The position numbers and the translations under genes were made by a program. The notes under the pieces were generated by a model. That model saw nothing but the letters and a program-made list of their open reading frames with translations. It made no database searches and was not told the DNA's origin. Of a stretch of 35,754 nucleotides of DNA, positions 8,693 through 16,080 are shown one piece after another. The stretch is from JAUWMI01 sp964454265. GTDB lineage: Bacteria; Sumerlaeota; Sumerlaeia; MWCT01; JAUWMI01. Where the stretch lies: positions 1 to 35,754 of the forward strand of contig CAYVXD010000028.1 in NCBI GenBank assembly GCA_964454265.1, in the 5' to 3' direction. Numbering within the stretch: position 1 is the stretch's first letter; every line of letters begins with the position of its first letter.

Positions 8693-8827
8693 AGATAATC
8701 CCTACGCACAAGGCGCATTTTCAACCTCACCTTACTCCTCTCCCCAGTGGGGAGAGGGAAGGGGTGAGGGGGCACGCTGCAGCGTGCCCCTACGTGCAAA
8801 ACCTGTCCGTCCGCCGAAGGCGGATCA
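8693..8827. repeat. Composite hairpin element at the end of the beta-helix gene
   Basis: It begins with AGATAATCCCTACG, which also begins the element at 14003. Next is a long hairpin with arms CCTCACC (8725-8731) and GGTGAGG (8763-8769), enclosing CCTCTCCCC/GGGGAGAGG. Then comes a 28-bp unit at 8766-8793 (GAGGGGGC, inner ACGCTGCAGCGT, GCCCCTAC), and finally a GTCCGCC/GGCGGAT hairpin at 8809-8825. The stop codon of the minus-strand gene (8825-8827) lies at the edge of the last hairpin. Confidence 0.7.
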
Positions 8828-11497
8828 GGGTAAGCCTGGAGGTGAGAGGGTCTCGATTACTGCGCGGTCGAGGATCAGGCTCGCAGTTGGTGCGTCGGCA
8901 GGATTGAAGTTGAGTATGTCAAATGAAACAATGAGTCCTGCGCCTACACAGTTCGCTGGGGGCAAGAAGTGCATCCTGTCGTAGGTGGTATTTGTGGTGC
9001 CCGGGGAATTTGCCCCGTCACCCGCGCTTGAGATCCCGAAGGTGTGTGAGGCCTGAAAGTTCTCGGTGTTAAATCGCAGCCGCATCTCGGGAACCTGCGC
9101 CTGATTGGTCACGTCCGTACGAATTTCAAATGTCCCTCGATACAGTCTGTCCGCCTCAATAGTTATATCCGCCGGATGGTTCCCCCAGAAGCCAAACGTA
9201 TTCGTATTGGTTATTGCGCGCAGCTCAAGCGCACCAGCAGAATGGTTATACTCCGGGGACGTGAAGACAATCGGTGCGCCTCCTGCGGTCCAACCCTCCT
9301 GGCTCAGCTCGAACGTGTAATCCTGCACAACTGTCGGAGTCGAGAGCGAATCCAAAGCAAAGCGCGTCACGATAACGCTATCCAGGGCAAGCTCTGCCAC
9401 TGCCGCATCGTCGGGATTGAAATTCAGCAGGTCGAACGCGAGCATAACCGCAGTTTCGTTTGATGGAGGAACAAAATAGAGGTCGTAATCCGTACCCGAC
9501 GTGGCGGGAGATGCGCCGCCGTCACCCGCGCTTTCTATCGAAAGGACATCATACTGCTGCAGGTTCAGCGAGTTTGCCCGAAGACGTATCTGCGGAATGA
9601 CGGATTTCGCCGTTATGTCCGTCGAGACATTGAACCGCACACGGTACAGATAGTCTGCTTCCGCGGCAACTGCATCCTGCGGACTTTGCCAGAACCCAAA
9701 GCAATTCGTATTCGTTGTAGAAATGATCTTCAGATAGTCAGGTTCCCAGGCAAAATCCGGAACACTAAAGACAATTGGCACGCTGCCCGAGGTCCAGCCC
9801 TCGCGGTCCTGAGTAAAGTGAAATGTGGGATAATATTCATCAGCCCCAATGTCGTAATCCGAGCCATCGCCACGCGGCTCGGAGGTGCCATTATACGGTC
9901 TGGGGTCACCTTCAAAGTCCTGGGTTATGAGCAAAATATGGGAACCCGCGTCAATACAGGGTGAACTGGAGCGCAGATGGAAGTCGCCATTCGCCGCGTC
10001 AACCAATTGAGGATCATCAGTAATATTTCCCACCCCGCCATCTATCCAATCCTGGATACAGGAGAAGAACGGGGTCGTAGAATTGTAGAGCTGAGATCCT
10101 TCTAGTGCTTCATTGCCCCAGATGATACAATTCCTGATATCTGCAGCACATGTATACAGCCCTCCTCCCTGTCCTTGTGCGGAGTTGCCGTAGATAGTAT
10201 TCTGTCTGATTTTAAAGTTGCACTCATAAAGTCCACCGCCATTAACATTGGCAGTATTACTTGTAATCATATTGTTCTGTATAGTCCCGTTGCACCAATA
10301 AAGACCGCCGCCATCTTCTTGGGCCACGTTGAACGAAATCACATTGTTCTGGATCGGGCTATCGCAATAGGACAGCCCGCCACCCTTCCTGGCACTCGAG
10401 TTGCCAAGAATGGTATTGTTATGAATCAGGCCATTGCAATCGGAGAGCCCGCCCCCAGAGCAAGTGTGTCCGTCAACGGTGTTGCCCGAGATGGTGTTGT
10501 TCTCGATGGTGCCATCGCAATCGTAAAGCCCACCGCCAGAGCCACCGTATCCCCCCGCAGCATAGTTGCCCGAGATAGTATTGTTCGCGATGGTGCCATT
10601 GCAATAGGAGAGCCCGCCCCCAGAGCTAGTGTTTCCGGAAAGAGTGTTGCCGGAGATGGTGTTGTTCTCGATGGTACCATCACAACGGTCGAGCCCACCG
10701 CCATAGCACCTCATTCCCCCAGAAGAGTTGCCCGAGATACTGTTGTTCTCGATTGTGCCATCGCAATCGTAAAGCCCGCCGCCAGAGCCACTGTATCCGC
10801 CAGCGGAGTTGGCCGAGATGGTGTTATTCTTTATGGTGCCGTGGCACTGACTCAGTGCGCCGCCATGCGCGCTCGCTTGGCCTATAGCAGAAACCGTATT
10901 GGTAGAGATAGTATTGTTATGGATAGTGCCGTCGCAGCCATACAGCCCTCCGCCAGAATACTCAGCTGAGTTGACCGAAATGGTATTGTTCTGGATGGTG
11001 CCGTCGCAATTATCTAGCCCGCCACCTTGGCCATTCGGCTGCGACCCTTCAGCGGTATTTACTGTTATCTGGTTATACTGAATCGTTGCCAGGGTACCGT
11101 TGCCATAGATACCACCGCCACTGGCAGCATGACCATTAGTAATGGTGAACCCAGAGAGGATGCACGTAGTACCTTCGTTGCCGGAGAAGGTGACAACCGA
11201 GCCAGCTTGATTGCCATCTATGATGGTGATGGCGACAGTGTCAGGATTGGCGGGATTCATAGAACGCAGAATAATATTTTTCCCGGCAATGTTGATGTTC
11301 TCTGTGTAATAATCCGGATATACGACGATTTCATCACCATCGCCAGCTGCACCAATCGCTGCTTGAATGGTGGAATAATCCCCGGGCACGGTAAGCACCG
11401 CCGAATAAGACATTAAAGGAAAGAAGAAGACCAAAAGCAAAGCCTGCATATTGAAGGAGAAAACCATGTTTGCGATCTTTGAGTTACGCCTTTTCAT
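8825..11497 (-). CDS. Secreted right-handed beta-helix protein with two C-terminal modules
   Basis: 890 residues from the ATG at 11497, which has AGGGG five bases upstream; an ATG at 11509 adds four residues but has a poorer site. A signal peptide is clear: KRRNSK, a hydrophobic stretch MQALLLVFFFPLMSYSA, then VLTVPGDYSTIQAAI, the usual start of a pectate-lyase-like helix. About 13 coils of 22-30 residues follow (about 115-470) with the pattern GGGL-x-x-C-x-G-x-I-x-N-N-x-I-x-x-N. Twelve successive coils carry Cys at the same place. The helix ends with DIGADEYYP near 550-557. Then come two related modules of about 165 residues, each with EGWT, TNTN-x-FGFW, RLR-N and SAGDG motifs. It is probably a surface or secreted carbohydrate-binding or adhesive protein. 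I see no catalytic residues. Confidence 0.85.
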   Translation of the reverse strand: MKRRNSKIANMVFSFNMQALLLVFFFPLMSYSAVLTVPGDYSTIQAAIGAAGDGDEIVVYPDYYTENINIAGKNIILRSMNPANPDTVAITIIDGNQAGSVVTFSGNEGTTCILSGFTITNGHAASGGGIYGNGTLATIQYNQITVNTAEGSQPNGQGGGLDNCDGTIQNNTISVNSAEYSGGGLYGCDGTIHNNTISTNTVSAIGQASAHGGALSQCHGTIKNNTISANSAGGYSGSGGGLYDCDGTIENNSISGNSSGGMRCYGGGLDRCDGTIENNTISGNTLSGNTSSGGGLSYCNGTIANNTISGNYAAGGYGGSGGGLYDCDGTIENNTISGNTVDGHTCSGGGLSDCNGLIHNNTILGNSSARKGGGLSYCDSPIQNNVISFNVAQEDGGGLYWCNGTIQNNMITSNTANVNGGGLYECNFKIRQNTIYGNSAQGQGGGLYTCAADIRNCIIWGNEALEGSQLYNSTTPFFSCIQDWIDGGVGNITDDPQLVDAANGDFHLRSSSPCIDAGSHILLITQDFEGDPRPYNGTSEPRGDGSDYDIGADEYYPTFHFTQDREGWTSGSVPIVFSVPDFAWEPDYLKIISTTNTNCFGFWQSPQDAVAAEADYLYRVRFNVSTDITAKSVIPQIRLRANSLNLQQYDVLSIESAGDGGASPATSGTDYDLYFVPPSNETAVMLAFDLLNFNPDDAAVAELALDSVIVTRFALDSLSTPTVVQDYTFELSQEGWTAGGAPIVFTSPEYNHSAGALELRAITNTNTFGFWGNHPADITIEADRLYRGTFEIRTDVTNQAQVPEMRLRFNTENFQASHTFGISSAGDGANSPGTTNTTYDRMHFLPPANCVGAGLIVSFDILNFNPADAPTASLILDRAVIETLSPPGLP
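10440..10900 (-). repeat. Tandem coding repeats of 81-84 bp
   Basis: Within the beta-helix gene, the plus-strand word GAGAT followed by GGTGTTGTTCT-like sequence recurs at 10488, 10572, 10653, 10734 and 10815, so the period is 81 or 84 bases, equal to one 27-28 residue coil. This regularity suggests coil number changes by unequal recombination. It is a protein repeat, not a CRISPR array. Confidence 0.85.
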
Positions 11498-11509
11498 TTT
11501 TCCCCTCAT

Positions 11510-12307
11510 TCCCAGGACTACACCTCCGCCTGTTTTGAAATGAGCCAGCCGTTGTTACCGCGAATCTTCATCGCGTGGGCATTTGGCACAACCTGAATAA
11601 GATAATAAACAAAGAATTGGGACTTCTATATCGTATAATAATCAAGGCTTACGCAATGAAAAACGTCAAGGAGAAAGCACCCGCGCGTCAAAAATCGCGC
11701 AGCATTATCCTGCGGAGTTAACCCAACGACCGATAAACAAGAATTTTTTCTCGGAAGGACTAAAAAGACGGTGGTACTGCGGCTCGTCCGCCTTAGTACA
11801 TACTTTCGGAAGTACGGTGACGATGGTTTTTTTGTGCGAGATGCTTCGTCCGCCACTGGCGCACTCAGCATGACACCAGTATTGTCACTCTGATCCGCCG
11901 CGGCGGAGAAGAGTCTCTCCGGCATTTACCTGAAAATACGTCAGCATAATTACGAACCACGGCACTTAGTACACAATCAAGTTTGAAAAGACGTGTTGGT
12001 TAAGCCTATTGCAAAGTGAATTGTTGATATGGACGACGTAGCGCCGCCGTCCCGGCGGCGGTCATGAAGGCGTCTCGCCTTCACATGGGGAGGGCAGGAT
12101 GCCCTCCCGACTGCCCGCCAGAGGCGGGCGCTACCTATCAGAACAATATTGAAAGGGCACTTAGTGTCGAATGCGCAAGCATTGAGTATTGAGTATCATT
12201 GGGGCTAATAAAGACCGGTGCTGCTGTGGCTCGTCCGCCTCTGGCGGGTAAACCTCATGCACGGAGTTCGATATGAGTCGAGGAAGGAAAAATGGTCCGG
12301 CTCTCCC
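11510..12307. other. 800-bp non-coding stretch rich in hairpins
   Basis: No convincing gene is present. It holds the start region of the minus-strand beta-helix gene, a perfect 14-bp palindrome at 11894-11907 (TCCGCCGCGGCGGA), a direct repeat of about 30 bases (11764-11793 and 12210-12240, sharing GGCTCGTCCGCCT), and the multi-hairpin element at 12038-12134. A minus-strand open frame at 11626-11925 runs through these hairpins and is not accepted as a gene. Confidence 0.6.
12038..12134. repeat. Multi-hairpin element with 8-bp inverted ends
   Basis: The outer ends GTAGCGCC and GGCGCTAC are perfect inverted repeats 97 bases apart. Between them lie four hairpins in series: GCCGCC/GGCGGC, GAAGGCG/CGCCTTC, GGGAGGGC/GCCCTCCC and CGCCCGCC/GGCGGGCG. 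The result would be a five-stem branched structure in DNA or RNA. The element at 14025-14079 has the same plan with ends GTAGGGGC/GCCCCTAC. Confidence 0.75.
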
Positions 12308-13756
12308 CTATGACGTTTCCTGCCACCAATTCTTTTCCATTTTGTCTAACTCGGCTACCACTTCCTGCGGCAGCGCTGCGGGTTGGTGCTCCTTCAAGAT
12401 CTGGCGAACGCGCTCATTAGCCTTATCTCCCAACGTCAGGCTACCAGCTGCCGCCCACTGCTCGTATTGGCGGCGATTCATCAGCCCGGGGAACCAGTTC
12501 TCGCGAAAGTGCAGGACAGTGTGCTCTTCGCCCAGGTAACTACCGCCTGGCCCGAGTGCATCCATCACCTCCAGGGCCAGTGTCTCGGGCGTGACTTCCA
12601 TACCCTTCATGATGCAGCCGATCATACTGATGAACTCGTCGGTGGCAGCAATCAATTCCAATGAGGCAGATTTAGCGGCCTCAGTGAATCCTACGTCGTG
12701 AATCAGGTTTGCCCCGCTCAGGGCCGCCATCAAGCACGACATGGCCGACTCGGCCGCGGCCTGCTGATCAAAGGTCACCGCATCAGTGCACCCTGCGGTG
12801 CTGAAAACAGGCAGGTGGAGATACTGGCCAATCTCGGTTAGTGCTGCTGACCATAGAAGCATCTCCGGTGCGCCGTAAGAGACGATTGAGCTCGACATGT
12901 CTATAACCGTCGGCACACCGCCGAAAATAACAGGTGCTCCGCGTTGTTTGAGCTGCGCCATCACCATTCCGCTCAGCGACTCGGCTATACAGCCCACCAG
13001 ACAGCCGGCACCCGTGACCGGCGCCGTGCACCCTGCCAGAGTCATCGGCGTGTAGATCACCGGTATGCCGCGTTCAACGCAGAAGAGGAGCTTGGCCACT
13101 CCCTCGTCGGTGTGAATCAGGGGCGAGAGCGGCTCGGCGTAATGAACATAATAGGGCCTTCGGGCCAGCTCTTCCCATCCGCCCACGACCACAGCAGCCA
13201 TCTCGGCCACGGCCTTCAGATTTACAAGATTGCTCGTGCCGTGCATAAGGGGCTTGGTGCAGCTCATCACTGTATCCTTGTGACCGATGCGAATGGCGAT
13301 CTGGCCGGGAACATCGGCGTACAGAGACGAGAAGGAGACCATATGAATGTTGGGAAGAGCGTCGCAAAGGACCGCGCCTAACCGTGCATCGGCTCGCACG
13401 CTTTTCCGACGCGTGCGGTCGAAGAGATCGAAGAAATAGGTCGAGTCCACCTGGCTGCAAAAATAAATGCGCTCTTCTTCTAAAACTACAGCCTGCTCGC
13501 CCAGCCGATTATAAATGGTGATGCTACGTGGTGCACTGCTTAATGCGTCTTCAACAAGGTAGGAGGGGATGTGGACACGCCGCTGGGGGCCGACGCGCGC
13601 GCCGGCACTGCTGAGCAGTTCCAGCCCCTCATTATTGTCAACGCGGACCCCGGTGCGTTCCAGTAGCTCGAGTACGCTCTGGAAAATCGTTTTCTTGTGA
13701 TCGTCAGACAAGACGTGGAGCCGAGGTGTGATTGAAAGGTTATGCTTGGCTCGCAT
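12308..13756 (-). CDS. MttB-family (non-pyrrolysine) methylamine-type methyltransferase
   Basis: 482 residues matching the trimethylamine methyltransferase (MttB) family over the whole length: LHVLSDDHKKTIFQSVLELLERTGVRVDN at the N-terminus, then SYGAPEMLLWSAALTEIGQYLHLPVF and GANLIHDVGFTEAAKSASLELIAATDEF in the barrel. No in-frame TAG interrupts the gene, so it belongs to the large non-pyrrolysine group, which includes glycine betaine methyltransferase (MtgB). Such enzymes pass a methyl group from a quaternary amine to a corrinoid protein. No corrinoid protein, MtgA-type partner or activase is nearby. The start is well supported by AAGGAGGG 12 bases upstream. The gene is flanked on both sides by hairpin-rich non-coding DNA. 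Confidence 0.87.
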   Translation of the reverse strand: MRAKHNLSITPRLHVLSDDHKKTIFQSVLELLERTGVRVDNNEGLELLSSAGARVGPQRRVHIPSYLVEDALSSAPRSITIYNRLGEQAVVLEEERIYFCSQVDSTYFFDLFDRTRRKSVRADARLGAVLCDALPNIHMVSFSSLYADVPGQIAIRIGHKDTVMSCTKPLMHGTSNLVNLKAVAEMAAVVVGGWEELARRPYYVHYAEPLSPLIHTDEGVAKLLFCVERGIPVIYTPMTLAGCTAPVTGAGCLVGCIAESLSGMVMAQLKQRGAPVIFGGVPTVIDMSSSIVSYGAPEMLLWSAALTEIGQYLHLPVFSTAGCTDAVTFDQQAAAESAMSCLMAALSGANLIHDVGFTEAAKSASLELIAATDEFISMIGCIMKGMEVTPETLALEVMDALGPGGSYLGEEHTVLHFRENWFPGLMNRRQYEQWAAAGSLTLGDKANERVRQILKEHQPAALPQEVVAELDKMEKNWWQETS

Positions 13757-14002
13757 TGCTGTGGTTTCCCTCCTTGATCTCAGAGTCAGGCGACATTCTG
13801 CGAATGTCGAATTGTAAATTGCAAATTGAAAATTGCAAAGGTAACGATATTCACAATCTTCTTTCTACAACATTGTATTCGCGATAGGAGCTTTCAGCCT
13901 TTCTTGCCCTATTATAGGAAATCGCCTTCGGGGACTTATGTCCTGTTTTGATTGAAGAATGCCACAGAGAGACTATTTTATATTGAATCTAAACCCAATA
14001 AT

Positions 14003-14079
14003 AGATAATCCCTACGGTCAGGACGTAGGGGCGGGGTTACCCCGCCCATGGGCGGCCCGCCGCGGCGGGTCGCCCCTAC
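14003..14079. repeat. Multi-hairpin element with GTAGGGGC/GCCCCTAC ends
   Basis: It begins with AGATAATCCCTACG (14003-14016, also at 8693), whose CCCTAC pairs with GTAGGG at 14025-14030. The main element, 14025-14079, has perfect 8-bp ends GTAGGGGC and GCCCCTAC around two hairpins, GCGGGG/CCCCGC and GACCCGCC/GGCGGGTC. The ends are the same as those of the 28-bp palindromes elsewhere in the window, so it appears to be an expanded member of that family. Confidence 0.75.
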
Positions 14080-14511
14080 AAAAACCAACATTGCAATGAA
14101 GTAAAGCAATCCTGCAGCATTTTGACCAAGCAAAAGTATTAGGAAGGGCGCTAAATATAACAGCCCTGCAAAAAACAGACAGAACACAACAAATCAGATT
14201 AGGACACCACGCTTCGTGGACTTCGCGAAAACAAGACGTCAGTGTTGACAAACGAAAAGCGGAGCATTATCGAAGTAGAGCTATCGTGTATTGTCAACTT
14301 TGATGCCCCCACCAGGCGTGGGGTGTCAAGAGCAAATAGGAGCACTACATTTCTGCTTAACATATATGAACTGCTTTACAGGTACAGGTTGAGCTCACCG
14401 ACATCGTGCCGCGGGTTATTGCCGCAAGGGATTTGGCGTCAGCCGCGAGTCTTTTGGCTATATGGCAGAGTGCTTGCGCCGGGCGGCTAAGGTCTGCGAA
14501 AGCCAGTGCAA

Positions 14512-14566
14512 TTTTTCCTTGATTCATCTATAAGAAGAGAATAAAGGTGGGTCTTCATTTTAAATG
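14512..14566. repeat. Block shared with the argD upstream region
   Basis: This aligns with 3250-3303, sharing CTTGATTCATC, AAGAGAATA and TAAATG at nearly equal spacing. Each copy lies about 50-90 bases before a plus-strand gene start. It may be a promoter/operator block or a decayed repeat. Confidence 0.45.
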
Positions 14567-14654
14567 GCGCGATATGCCGTTTACGTCATAGGCCGCGGGG
14601 ATAAGGGTTAGGATTATGGTTGAGGGAAACTCTCTCTAAAGGATAAGCGCCGGG

Positions 14655-15923
14655 ATGCAAACGAGCTTTGCTCGCCGCAAGTCCATCAGTCCCTGGCTCT
14701 CGGGCATACCGACAATCTGGTGGCGACGGCTTGCGCTTTTCCTCGGGGCCGTGGCCGCGCTCTATCTTTTACGTAAGGGTTTCAGGGGCATCTGGAAGAT
14801 TAACGATTTCGACGTGATACGTCATGGCGCAGTCGAAGTGTGGCACCGCAGCGCGGCCTTGTACGAGTCTGCGAGCCGAGAAGGCCGCCACTTTCTCTAC
14901 CCCCCTACAGGGGCTATTGCGCTCATTCCACTGGCATGGCTGCCGTACCATCTTGGTGGAGTTCTCTTCACGTTGCTGCGGATGGTAGCGTTGGCTGTGC
15001 TGTTGCGAGTCGGCATAGTTTGGAGCCAAGAGGCAGATTGGCTGAGGAATCGCTACCGGATACCCTGGCTTGTTATCGGTGCGGTAGCAGTATGTTGGCG
15101 TTTCCTGGTCAGCGAATTCGGCAACGGACAGATTAACATTCTGCTCGCGGCATTTTGTCTGGGTGGTCTCTGGGCAGCGTTTCGCCCTGCGTCCCGGTGG
15201 CAATGGGTAGGCGGGTTTCTCATGGGGCTGGCTGCGGCGATCAAAGTAGCGCCGCTGCTCTTTTTCGGAGTCTTGGTACTCCATCGCCGTTGGCGGGCCC
15301 TGGCAGGGGGTGTGCTTTGCATTGTTACGTTAATCGCGGCCACACGATTGATGTACGCCCCTGATCTGATTGGTGAAATCTGGCATGGGTGGAGTATACA
15401 AGCTGATGGAATGGCGCTCAGCGCTATTGACACCGATCGCGTCATTTCTGTCCCTGAGCTTGTTGTTTCTCTTGCGGCGACGGGGGGGAGCGCGTTAACG
15501 CCGCAAGAAGTTCGCTCATGGTGGCTGATCGAAGCAATTACTCTGGGCGTCCTATTCCTCCTCATACGTCTGGTCAGGCATCGCACGGCAGGCGTGGTTC
15601 CGCCGCTGTGGGATGCGGCGATGTTCTCCATTGGAGTCCTAATGCTGAGTCCGCTGGTGCGCAAGGCTCATCTCGTGCTTGCTCTATTTCCGATCTTGAT
15701 TGCGCTGGTCCTGGTTTTTGGACGCGATGATCTTCGCCAATCTCGATTAATGCAATGGCTGCTGTGCGCGGCGGCCATTCTGTTTCTTTCAGGCCTATCG
15801 CTGCCGTTTGAATGGTTGATGCCCGGCCGCAGCGTCAATCCCGCCCTGTTCCTGGCTTTGCTGTTTAGCGCCGCCAGTCTTTCCTGTGCACGATTTCCAT
15901 CTTCTCGTATCAATGGAAGCTAG
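14655..15923 (+). CDS. GT87/DUF2029-type membrane glycosyltransferase
   Basis: 422 residues with roughly 9-10 hydrophobic segments. Features of the DUF2029 (GT87) family are visible: NDFDVIRHGAVEVWHRSAALY after the first membrane span, FLYPPTGAIALIPLAWLP, FGNGQINILLAAFCLGGLW and AAIKVAPLLFFGVL. In mycobacteria, members are polyprenol-phosphate-mannose-dependent mannosyltransferases with the acidic residues of the first outer loop (DFD, near 52-54) in catalysis. It probably adds a sugar from a lipid carrier outside the cytoplasmic membrane; the sugar and acceptor are unknown. The ATG at 14655 follows AAAGGA at 14638-14643. Confidence 0.83.
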   Translation: MQTSFARRKSISPWLSGIPTIWWRRLALFLGAVAALYLLRKGFRGIWKINDFDVIRHGAVEVWHRSAALYESASREGRHFLYPPTGAIALIPLAWLPYHLGGVLFTLLRMVALAVLLRVGIVWSQEADWLRNRYRIPWLVIGAVAVCWRFLVSEFGNGQINILLAAFCLGGLWAAFRPASRWQWVGGFLMGLAAAIKVAPLLFFGVLVLHRRWRALAGGVLCIVTLIAATRLMYAPDLIGEIWHGWSIQADGMALSAIDTDRVISVPELVVSLAATGGSALTPQEVRSWWLIEAITLGVLFLLIRLVRHRTAGVVPPLWDAAMFSIGVLMLSPLVRKAHLVLALFPILIALVLVFGRDDLRQSRLMQWLLCAAAILFLSGLSLPFEWLMPGRSVNPALFLALLFSAASLSCARFPSSRINGS

Positions 15924-16080
15924 GCTCGCATTTGCGACTCGGGGGGCTCCTCCAGCATCTGCACTTCATTATATTTTGGCGGGGCCGCGTTGAAGCACGC
16001 ACAGGCGACACGTTGTACTTGCATTTTAAAGGGCTGAATACTAAAAGTAGTTTTAGCCAATCAGGAGATTGAGGGAATTT

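Larger units (their letters stand above)
13757..14654. other. 900-bp non-coding stretch between divergent genes
   Basis: It holds a short direct repeat at about 13809-13841 (AATTGTAAATTGCAAATTG and variants), the hairpin element at 14003-14079, and a block at 14512-14566 shared with the argD upstream region. Around 14382-14522 one frame stays open and ends at TGA (VELTDIVPRVIAARDLA near its start) but has no start codon with a binding site and no family I recognise; it may be a decayed gene. Confidence 0.5.

Noticed and set aside
10440..10900. Regular repeats that might suggest a CRISPR array
   Set aside because: The period is 81-84 bases and is a multiple of three, the units are in frame in a protein, and there are no unique spacers.
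10175..10969. A 264-codon plus-strand open frame
   Set aside because: It lies wholly antisense to the beta-helix gene and its protein is a mirror of the coil repeats; the minus-strand protein has a signal peptide and a known fold.
11626..11925. A 99-codon minus-strand frame in the non-coding stretch
   Set aside because: It passes through several GC-rich hairpins, has no binding site and no recognisable motif.
12308..13756. A pyrrolysine-containing MttB
   Set aside because: There is no in-frame TAG within the gene; it is full length without read-through.
14242..14490. An 82-codon frame in the spacer before the GT87 gene
   Set aside because: No ribosome-binding site, no motif, and a different frame in the same place looks equally protein-like; it may be decayed DNA.
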